Below are positions 9,016 to 15,047 of a DNA stretch of 64,000 nt, in pieces. The notes beneath the pieces were generated by a model that worked only from the letters and a program-made list of their open reading frames with translations, was not told the DNA's origin and ran no database searches. Location of the stretch: contig NZ_CP041636.1 in NCBI RefSeq assembly GCF_007197755.1, positions 1,214,001 to 1,278,000 of the forward strand. The letters run 5' to 3'. The stretch's first letter is position 1, and every line of letters begins with the position of its first letter. The position numbers and the translations under genes are program-made. The stretch comes from Ferrovibrio terrae (lineage in GTDB: Bacteria; Pseudomonadota; Alphaproteobacteria; Ferrovibrionales; Ferrovibrionaceae).

Positions 9016-9036
9016 TGCAAGTAAGAATTATTATCA
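9016..9036 (-). promoter_or_regulatory. Fur-box-like operator
   Basis: Read on the minus strand the site begins TGATAATAATTCTTACTTGC, close to the GATAAT-rich Fur/iron-box pattern seen in front of iron-uptake genes. It sits in a short AT-rich island in otherwise GC-rich DNA, about 90 bp upstream of the 36-codon ORF and just after the terminator of the 73-residue gene. The assignment rests on motif resemblance only. Confidence 0.5.
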
Positions 9037-9048
9037 TATATAAACCTG

Positions 9049-9079
9049 AAAAGACCGGGCAGGATTGGCCTGCCCGGTC
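9049..9079 (-). terminator. Intrinsic terminator of the 73-residue gene
   Basis: A perfect 11-bp stem, GACCGGGCAGG / CCTGCCCGGTC with a 5-nt loop, is followed on the minus strand by TTTT. It ends 21 bp after the stop of the gene at 9100-9321 and separates it from the Fur-box promoter region. Confidence 0.8.
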
Positions 9080-9099
9080 GGGGACTACAGGCGCGGGGC

Positions 9100-9321
9100 T
9101 CAGGCCGACGCGTCGAGGTCGCGAGCCTCGTCCTGGCGTCGCGCGCTGGCCTGGCGCAGCCGCGTGGCCAGGCGGCGGATCTCCGCCTCCTGCACGCCAT
9201 CGCGCCGCATCAGCAGCTGGGTCATGGGATCAGCCAGCATGTCGTTGAGGGCGGGTTCGGCGGCGAGCCAACACACTTCCGTCCCACCGATCAGATGAAT
9301 GGCAGTGCTGCGCGTGTTCAT
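9100..9321 (-). CDS. Small uncharacterised 73-residue protein
   Basis: The frame has an excellent AGGAGGGG Shine-Dalgarno 4 nt before the ATG at 9321 and its own intrinsic terminator 21 bp after the stop, so it is very likely a real monocistronic gene. The product has a short beta-like N-terminus (HLIGGTEVCWLAAEPAL), a central LADPMTQLLMRRDGV segment and an Arg/Ala-rich helix at the C-terminus. The LADP...LLMRRDGV pattern resembles short hypothetical proteins of Rhodospirillales that carry a degenerate recognition-helix-like motif, but I cannot name a family. It is cytoplasmic, with no membrane segment. Confidence 0.65.
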   Translation of the reverse strand: MNTRSTAIHLIGGTEVCWLAAEPALNDMLADPMTQLLMRRDGVQEAEIRRLATRLRQASARRQDEARDLDASA

Positions 9322-9664
9322 TGGCCCCTCCTTCCTCTGCGCTGCCGTTCCGGTTCGTGCCGGCGGCAACGCATACAACAACTTGGTCCGTTTCCCGTAC
9401 GCGGGCCGTATAACGGCGCTCGCGTTTGATCTATGGCGCTCACCATACTTCGGCAAGCATGCCCGGCGTGTGACGAGAAAGCGGTATTTTCGTGACGCGT
9501 GATTCAGGACTGCGCGAACGGGTGTATGAGTGTGCAGTGCAGCGCAATCACGCGCTTGTGGTCGCAGCTGACGACGCCAATCGCGGAAACTGCTGCCGTC
9601 GTCACAGATTGCTTCAACTTCGATCCGGCAGGATGGGATATTGCGCAACGAGGGACCGAATTTC
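9322..9664. other. Intergenic region between divergent genes, no gene seen
   Basis: These 343 bp separate the leftward 73-residue gene from the rightward cyclase and must contain both promoters. Only short frames without ribosome-binding sites are present. No tRNA-like fold or clear repeat was found by eye. Confidence 0.5.
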
Positions 9665-11014
9665 ATGGCCGAGGCCGACCACGCCGCATCCCGCTTCACC
9701 GGCCGGCTCGGCCGCGCCATCGCTGACGAGGAACAGCGCGGGCTGGTCTTCGCCTTCCGCGCGCGCCTGATCGCCGTCGCGGTGGTGATGGCCTATCTGC
9801 TGCTGGCGATCGATGGCCAGCGGCAGTTCTACTACATCGGCGTCGCCGCCGTATTCCTGCTGCTCGGCTGGGTGCCGCATCTGCTGCGGCGACACCGCCA
9901 TGCCGTGCCGGTACGGCTTGGCTTCGTGGTGCTGGACGCCATCCTGGTGACGGCGGTGGTGATCCTGCCGCCGCCGGGCGCGCTGGATTACGGCTTTCCG
10001 ATCCAGATGCGCGTGCGCGGCCCGGAATTCCTCTATCTCGTGCTGCTGATCGTCGGCTCGGCGCTGTCCTATTCGCCGCTGCAGGTGATCTGGACCGGCC
10101 TGTGGTCGATCCTGGCCTGGTCGGCCGGCATGGTGATGGTGGCGATGCGCAGCGACACGCTGACCACCCCGCCGGGCATCGGTGCCTCACCGCAGGCGCT
10201 GCTGCAGCTGATCACCAATCCTTACTATGTCGGCTATTTCCAGCTGCTGAACCAGGTGGTGCTGACCGCCATCGCCACCGCCGTGCTGGCAGCCGCCGTC
10301 TGGCGGTCGCGCGCATTGCTGCTGCGCCATACCCGCGCCGAGATCGCGCGCGCCGACCTGGCGCGCTATGTCGCGCCCGATGTCGCCGATGCGATCATGG
10401 ACGATCCGGCCACGGCCGAGAGTTTCGGCACGCCGGCCAACCGCAATGTCGCGGTGCTGTTCGCCGATGTCGTCGGCTTCACCGGCCTGTCGGAACATAT
10501 GGCGCCCGACCGCGTAGTGCGGTTGCTGAAAAGCCTGCATGAGCGCGGCAGCGGCGTGGTCTTCGCCCATGGCGGTTCGCTGGACAAATATCTCGGCGAC
10601 GGTTTCCTCGCCACCTTCGGCGGCATCCGCAGCCAGCCCGATGCGGCCGCGCGCGCCGTGCGCTGTGCCGTGGCGTTACAGGCCGAGGTCGAACGCTGGA
10701 ACGCCAAGCGCCAGAGTCGCGGCCATGCGCCGTTGCGGCTGTCGGTCGGCGTGCATTACGGCCCGGTTGTGGCGGCCAATGTCGGCAGCGCGCAGCGGCT
10801 GGAATTCACCGTGGTCGGCGACACCGTCAACATCGCCAGCCGGCTGGAGACGCTGACCCGCGCGCTGGATTGCCGCATTGCCGTGTCGGATGCGGCGCTG
10901 AGCGAGTCACGACTGCATGACGCGAGCCTGCCGCCGTTTGAAGCCGCCGGCGACCGCCGCCTCGAGGGCCGCGAGCAGACGCTGTCGGTGCATACCTGGC
11001 CGGTTAGAACTTAA
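9665..11014 (+). CDS. Membrane-bound class III adenylate/guanylate cyclase
   Basis: The first 200 residues of this 449-residue protein form about six membrane segments (for example LIAVAVVMAYLLLAI and FLYLVLLIVGSAL). A class III cyclase catalytic domain follows, with VLFADVVGFTGLS (metal Asp268), KYLGDGFLATFGG (Asp312) and GDTVNIASRLETL near the end. It should make cAMP or possibly cGMP in response to a membrane-sensed signal. The ATG at 9665 has a GAGGGA about 9 nt upstream and is preferred over an in-frame TTG at 9641. Its stop is 10 bp from the convergent oxygenase stop. Confidence 0.9.
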   Translation: MAEADHAASRFTGRLGRAIADEEQRGLVFAFRARLIAVAVVMAYLLLAIDGQRQFYYIGVAAVFLLLGWVPHLLRRHRHAVPVRLGFVVLDAILVTAVVILPPPGALDYGFPIQMRVRGPEFLYLVLLIVGSALSYSPLQVIWTGLWSILAWSAGMVMVAMRSDTLTTPPGIGASPQALLQLITNPYYVGYFQLLNQVVLTAIATAVLAAAVWRSRALLLRHTRAEIARADLARYVAPDVADAIMDDPATAESFGTPANRNVAVLFADVVGFTGLSEHMAPDRVVRLLKSLHERGSGVVFAHGGSLDKYLGDGFLATFGGIRSQPDAAARAVRCAVALQAEVERWNAKRQSRGHAPLRLSVGVHYGPVVAANVGSAQRLEFTVVGDTVNIASRLETLTRALDCRIAVSDAALSESRLHDASLPPFEAAGDRRLEGREQTLSVHTWPVRT

Positions 11015-11024
11015 CCGGGCGGGC

Positions 11025-11720
11025 TTAACCGGCGTCGTGGAAGATCACACCGAGCGTGTGGCGGCTGCCCGAGTGCAACGTCGAGACGCCGTGGCGCATG
11101 GCGACGCGGTAGCTGCCGCGCGTGCCCTGCACGGGACGCTGGTTGACGGCGAAGATCACCGCCTCGCCCTGCTGTAGACGCACCACTTCGGCGCGGCTCT
11201 GGCTGCGCGGCTTGTTCTCGACCAGCACGAACTCCCCGCCACTGAAGTCTGACGGATCACTGAGCAGCAGGGTGAGCTGCAGCGGAAACACCATCTCGCC
11301 GTAGAGATCCTGGTGCAGGCGGTTGTAATCGCCGGGACCGTAACGCAGCAGCAGCGGTGTCGGCCGCGACTGCCCGGCGGCATGACACTGCGCGATGTAA
11401 TCCTGATGCGCCGCCGGAAATTTTTCGGCCTGCTGCCAGCGGTTGGCCAGCACTGCTAAGCGCGGATAAATCCTTTCGCGCAGCGTCTGGATCGCATCGG
11501 GGAGCGGATATTTGAAATAGCGGTATTCGCCCTGGCCGAAGCCGTGCCGCGCCATCACCACGCGGTTGCGGAATGGCGCCGGATCGTCATACAGCGCCAC
11601 GAGTGCAGAGCATTCGTCGGCTGAGAGCAAAGGCCCGGTAGTGGCGAAGCCCTGTTGATCCAGCCGCTGCAGCAAAGCGGACCAGTCGAGCGCGTCGAGA
11701 CGGGAAGCGAGCGATGTCAT
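11025..11720 (-). CDS. 2-oxoglutarate/Fe(II)-dependent oxygenase family protein
   Basis: This 231-residue protein contains the jelly-roll oxygenase facial triad. HQD in RLHQDLYGEMVFPLQ supplies the first His and the Asp, the distal His is probably in GVSTLHSGSRHTLGVIFHD, and an Arg binds 2-oxoglutarate two residues later in the same motif. FSGGEFVLVEN lies between them as expected. The family is an uncharacterised prolyl-hydroxylase-like group, so the substrate is unknown. The ATG at 11720 follows a GC-rich leader. Upstream in-frame codons are ignored because they give a low-complexity basic tail outside the fold. Confidence 0.82.
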   Translation of the reverse strand: MTSLASRLDALDWSALLQRLDQQGFATTGPLLSADECSALVALYDDPAPFRNRVVMARHGFGQGEYRYFKYPLPDAIQTLRERIYPRLAVLANRWQQAEKFPAAHQDYIAQCHAAGQSRPTPLLLRYGPGDYNRLHQDLYGEMVFPLQLTLLLSDPSDFSGGEFVLVENKPRSQSRAEVVRLQQGEAVIFAVNQRPVQGTRGSYRVAMRHGVSTLHSGSRHTLGVIFHDAG

Positions 11721-11760
11721 GCGCCTGATATAGCGGAGCGGCCGCGCGGCGGCTTCCCGT

Positions 11761-12156
11761 TTATTGCGAAGATAGCAGCGCCGCAAAGGCGGCCGTGTCG
11801 GTATAGACGCGGTATTCGGCGATCAGGCCATCGCGGAACCGGAAGGCATTGGTGCTGCCGACGCGGATCTCGCGGCCGCTGCTGCGGGCGCGCCACACCC
11901 CGCGCCCCATCATCACGATCCACTCGCCCTCGGTCACGGTGGCGTCGGGCACCATCTCGACCAGCTCCAGTGCCTCGCGCACCAGCGTGAGAAAGCGCCG
12001 GTAGCCGGCGAAACCGTCATGCCGCCCGCTCCAGGGCAGCACATCCGCCGGGCCGTCATACTGCACGCAGACATCGGGCGTCAGCAGCCGTTCCAGCGTG
12101 GCGAAATCGCCGGCGCGTAACGCTGCATAGTAGCTGTCAAGAACGGCCCTGCTCAT
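11761..12156 (-). CDS. SnoaL/NTF2-like protein
   Basis: The 131-residue product begins MSRAVLDSYYAALRAGDFATLERLLTPDV, the standard entry helix of the NTF2-like cone fold, and continues with GEWIVMMGRGVWRARSSGREI and a C-terminal YRVYTDTAAF strand. Members include ketosteroid isomerase-like and polyketide cyclase-like enzymes, plus many of unknown use. The start codon overlaps the TAA of the creatininase gene (TAATG), so the two are translationally coupled and may share a catabolic function. Confidence 0.8.
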   Translation of the reverse strand: MSRAVLDSYYAALRAGDFATLERLLTPDVCVQYDGPADVLPWSGRHDGFAGYRRFLTLVREALELVEMVPDATVTEGEWIVMMGRGVWRARSSGREIRVGSTNAFRFRDGLIAEYRVYTDTAAFAALLSSQ

Positions 12157-12902
12157 TATGCGCCGATAAACGCCTTGTAGCTCTCGGCCAGTTCCGGCAC
12201 GACGGCATCCATGATGGTCTTGCCATGCGCGGCCGTGGCCAGCGCCGGATTCGAACCGATGCGGCCATCGGGGAAGCGGCCGCGATAATCGGCGGCATCG
12301 GTGAAGCCGCCAAACGGCGCGACGCGCGGGCTCATCTCGGCCTGCTTGATCGCTTCGGGGTAGGCATGGAAGGTGACGCTGACCTCGCTCGGCGTGGCAT
12401 GACTGCCTTCTTCACCCGGGAACAGGCTGTTCGACAAACGCTTGGCGCTCGGCGCTTCCCACCAGTTCTTGATCATGCAGCGCACGCTCGGCAGGTTATG
12501 ACCGGGCTGGGCCAGCGAGGCCTCCGCGTAGATTTCTGAAAACGCCGCCGTGGTGGTGGCGATGTTGCCGCCATGGCCGTTGAGGAAAAAGAAGCGGTCG
12601 AAGCCGTGACGGCTCAGGGAGGCCACCCAGTCGCGGATCACCGCGATCATGGTGGAGGGCCGCAGGGTCATCGAGCCCGAGAAAGCAAGATGATGCTGCG
12701 CCATGCCCACAGAGAGCGTGGGCGCGACCATCGCCTCGGCGACCTTGCCGACCTCGCGGGCGAAGACTTCGGCGCAGATCGCGTCCGTCCCGACCAGACC
12801 GTTCGGACCATGCTGCTCGGTCGAGCCGATCGGGATGATGATGCCGGTCGAGCGCTTCAGATAGGTCTCGACTTCGGCCCAGGTGGACAGATGCAACTGC
12901 AT
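12156..12902 (-). CDS. Creatininase-family amidohydrolase
   Basis: This 248-residue creatininase-fold enzyme has the metal ligands in PIGSTEQHGPNG and GTDA near residues 24-40, FFLNGHGGN near 100, and EEGSHATPSEVS near 164. The family hydrolyses cyclic amides such as creatinine or the formamide of riboflavin and F420 precursors. Substrate cannot be assigned, and the creatine-pathway enzymes are absent nearby. It leads a two-gene leftward operon with the SnoaL-like gene. The next gene upstream, a WYL regulator, is 77 bp away on the same strand. Confidence 0.85.
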   Translation of the reverse strand: MQLHLSTWAEVETYLKRSTGIIIPIGSTEQHGPNGLVGTDAICAEVFAREVGKVAEAMVAPTLSVGMAQHHLAFSGSMTLRPSTMIAVIRDWVASLSRHGFDRFFFLNGHGGNIATTTAAFSEIYAEASLAQPGHNLPSVRCMIKNWWEAPSAKRLSNSLFPGEEGSHATPSEVSVTFHAYPEAIKQAEMSPRVAPFGGFTDAADYRGRFPDGRIGSNPALATAAHGKTIMDAVVPELAESYKAFIGA

Positions 12903-12979
12903 GACGGCTCCGCGTGAAAAGCACTGCCGTCATAGGAAGGGCAGCACGCCAAAAAGTCTAGGGCTGGAAAAGTCCGGAC

Positions 12980-13732
12980 TCAGGCTGCCGCTTCATCCTT
13001 CTCGGGCAGTGAGGCCACGGCCGCCGCCGCCTCTGCCTCGCACTGCGCGCGCCGGATGGCCTCTTCCTCGCGCCAAGCCTTCATCAGCGCGGCGCGGCGC
13101 TTCGGATAACGCTGCGGGATCGGCGTCAGCGTCACGATGCGGTCGGTGCGGAAATGCCGGAAGGCCTGGCGCAGCTCGCACCATGCCACCACCATGCGCA
13201 CGCTCTCGAAGAAGGCCAGCGCGAATGGCCAGACGACACGCGTGCTGTCGCGCTCGTTCTCGTCGCGATAGGCCATCTGCATCTTGTGTTCGCTGCGGAT
13301 CAGCTGGCGGATGGTGGCGAGTTCGGCATCGCCCGCCGCAATCACCGGCGCGCCGGCGATGAACAGGCTTTCGCTGTCGAGTGCATCGCGCAGGTCCACC
13401 GGCAGCACCGCGCCGATCCGCGCGATGGCATTGCGTGCCGCAGCGCCCAGCCGCGCATCGGCGCGTTCGGCGACCCAGCGCGAGCCGAGCAGCAGGGCTT
13501 CGAGCTCTTCTTCCGAGAACATCAGCGGCGGCAGCATGAAGCCCGGCCGCAGCACATAGCCCACGCCGGGCTCGCCATCGATGCTGGCGCCCTGCGCCTG
13601 CAGGCTGGCGATGTCGCGGTAGAGCGTGCGTAAGGAGATGCCGAGTTCGTTGGCGAGGTTCTGGCCGCTGACCGGCTGGCGGTGGCGGCGCAGGCACTGG
13701 ATCAGGGCAAGCAGGCGTTCGGCGCGGGACAT
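12980..13732 (-). CDS. YafY-type HTH and WYL-domain transcriptional regulator
   Basis: The 250-residue protein begins SRAERLLALIQCLRRHRQPVSGQNLANELGISLRTLYRDIASLQAQG, a DeoR/HTH_11 winged helix. A WYL domain (about residues 130-210, VVWPFALAFFESVRMVVAWCELRQAFRHFR) would bind a ligand or nucleic acid. The tail is Ala/Glu rich. It probably controls the downstream creatininase/SnoaL genes or itself. CTGYCAG heptamers lie 50 bp and more upstream, beside a phased TTCG array, and are candidate binding sites. Confidence 0.88.
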   Translation of the reverse strand: MSRAERLLALIQCLRRHRQPVSGQNLANELGISLRTLYRDIASLQAQGASIDGEPGVGYVLRPGFMLPPLMFSEEELEALLLGSRWVAERADARLGAAARNAIARIGAVLPVDLRDALDSESLFIAGAPVIAAGDAELATIRQLIRSEHKMQMAYRDENERDSTRVVWPFALAFFESVRMVVAWCELRQAFRHFRTDRIVTLTPIPQRYPKRRAALMKAWREEEAIRRAQCEAEAAAAVASLPEKDEAAA

Positions 13733-13782
13733 TGTCTTTCACCCGTCTGGGGAGGCCCCGGTGGGGGCGAATGAACCACAGT

Positions 13783-13992
13783 CTGCCAGATTATACTGCC
13801 AGTTCCTGTCAGGATGGTTGGAATTCCCGGAGGATCGGTTCGGCTTCGCAGGTGTTCGCGGCGCTTCGCGCGTGTTCGTGGGTGTTCGCAGCGGTTCGTT
13901 TTGCTTCGTACGGGTTCGCTGGCGTTCGTAGCGGTTCGTGAGCGTTCGTGGCGGTTCGCCAATAACAGAGCCTGGCTGCCATATTCTGTCAG
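13783..13992. promoter_or_regulatory. CTGYCAG heptamer repeats flanking the TTCG array
   Basis: CTGCCAG occurs at 13783-13789 and 13796-13802, CTGTCAG at 13806-13812 and 13986-13992, and CTGCCA at 13976-13981. The unit CTGCCA-N4-CTGTCAGG at 13796-13813 is repeated at 13976-13993 with 15 of 18 bases equal. It therefore brackets the TTCG array like direct repeats. Position in front of the WYL regulator suggests operator sites, but this is inference. Confidence 0.4.
13841..13960. repeat. Helically phased array of twelve 10-bp units with invariant TTCG
   Basis: From 13841 to 13960 every consecutive 10-bp block has TTCG at its positions 5-8, twelve times without slippage. The base before TTCG is G nine times and C three times, while the other positions vary. 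The period equals about one DNA turn, so every TTCG faces the same side of the helix. The array is non-coding: no ribosome-binding site, and both strands give only low-complexity Arg/Thr/Glu frames. It lies between the WYL regulator start and the rpsD promoter. Confidence 0.85.
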
Positions 13993-14114
13993 GCATACCC
14001 GCCGGGACCGTCCCGGCACCCGGCGGATTATAGAACATTATGTGAACATTTCCAAGGGCGGATCTTGCCGGCCAGGGCCCGGAAGCGGGACGGGAAACCG
14101 GATGGCATCCGCGC

Positions 14115-14142
14115 TTGACGGGGGGTCGGTTCTCCCTATGAT
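14115..14142 (+). promoter_or_regulatory. Probable rpsD promoter
   Basis: TTGACG (14115-14120), a 16-bp spacer and TATGAT (14137-14142) form a good sigma-70-type promoter about 108 bp before the rpsD start. Transcription would begin near 14149. Confidence 0.6.
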
Positions 14143-14153
14143 GCGCCCGCCCT

Positions 14154-14172
14154 CTCCGGTTCCTCACCGGAG
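14154..14172 (+). promoter_or_regulatory. Leader hairpin at the 5' end of the rpsD mRNA
   Basis: CTCCGG and CCGGAG pair around a 7-nt loop at the very start of the predicted rpsD transcript. S4 represses its own mRNA in other bacteria, so the leader could be a regulatory target. That link is inference. Confidence 0.35.
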
Positions 14173-14250
14173 GGATCGGCATTCCTTGCATGGACCGGGT
14201 CGTCGTGGCTGCCGTCCGACCATGCGCCGAAATTCAGGACTACAGACAGA

Positions 14251-14865
14251 ATGAGCAAGCGTCAGGAATCCAAGTACAAGATTAATCGCCGCCTCGGCGA
14301 AAATCTCTGGGGTCGCGCCAAGAGCCCGATCAACAAGCGCGAATATCCGCCGGGCCAGCATGGCCAGAAGCGCAAGAAGCCGACCGACTACGGCACGCAG
14401 CTGATGGCGAAGCAGCGCCTGAAGGGCTACTACGGCAACATCACCGAGAAGCAGTTCCGCCGCGTCTATGCCGAAGCCAACCGCCGTCGCGGTGATACGT
14501 CGGAAAACCTGATCGGCCTGCTGGAGCGCCGCCTCGACGCCGTCGTCTACCGCATGAAGGTGGTGCCGACCGTGTTCGCCGCCCGCCAGTTCGTCAACCA
14601 TGGCCACATCCTGGTCAATGGCAAGCGCGTCACCATCGCCAGCTACCAGGTGAAGATCGGCGACGTGATCGAAGTGCGGAGCGCCGCCAAGGACTTCACC
14701 TTCGTGCTCGAATCCGTGAAGTCGAGCGAGCGTGAAGTGCCGGACTACATCGAGTTCGAAGAGAACAAGCTGCGTGGCACCTTCAAGCGCGTGCCGCTGC
14801 TCGCTGACGTTCCCTACCCGGTGAAGATGGAACCGAACATGGTCGTCGAGTATTACTCGCGCTAA
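14251..14865 (+). CDS. rpsD: 30S ribosomal protein S4
   Basis: The 204-residue S4 starts [26 protein letters not shown] and includes the alphaproteobacterial [19 protein letters not shown] loop. The S4 RNA-binding domain is at about residues 93-155 ([34 protein letters not shown]). It nucleates 16S rRNA assembly and helps decoding fidelity. Here it is monocistronic, with its own promoter, leader hairpin and a strong terminator, rather than in the alpha operon with rpsM-rpsK-rpoA. That placement is usual for Alphaproteobacteria. Confidence 0.98.
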   Translation: MSKRQESKYKINRRLGENLWGRAKSPINKREYPPGQHGQKRKKPTDYGTQLMAKQRLKGYYGNITEKQFRRVYAEANRRRGDTSENLIGLLERRLDAVVYRMKVVPTVFAARQFVNHGHILVNGKRVTIASYQVKIGDVIEVRSAAKDFTFVLESVKSSEREVPDYIEFEENKLRGTFKRVPLLADVPYPVKMEPNMVVEYYSR

Positions 14866-14892
14866 TTGGTTCGGATCTCTTCCGAGACATCA

Positions 14893-14922
14893 AAGGCCGC
14901 TCTCACGAGCGGCCTTTTTTTT
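14893..14922 (+). terminator. Intrinsic terminator of rpsD
   Basis: AAGGCCGCT / AGCGGCCTT stem with a 6-nt loop followed by eight T residues, 28 bp after the rpsD stop. Confidence 0.95.
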
Positions 14923-15047
14923 GCGCGGTGTCACCACGACGATGCGTCTTTCCTGAGCCGCAACCATCGCGGGCAGAAGATGCTGCGCTTTACTTGCCCT
15001 GATTAATCGCTGAGAATGCGGCGAGCGATCTCTTCTCCGCCCGGCTC

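Noticed and set aside
8667-9200. Leftward 177-codon frame across the Fur-box island
   Set aside because: It runs through a terminator, the Fur-box-like site and the antisense of the Rieske gene. It is Pro/Arg-rich with no start signal. The 36-codon frame in another phase has the better start.
13841-13960. CRISPR array
   Set aside because: The unit is 10 bp with only four invariant bases and there are no unique spacers or cas genes.
13739-14254. Open frames through the TTCG array on both strands
   Set aside because: The translations are Arg/Thr/Glu low-complexity repeats created by the 10-bp periodicity, with no ribosome-binding site.
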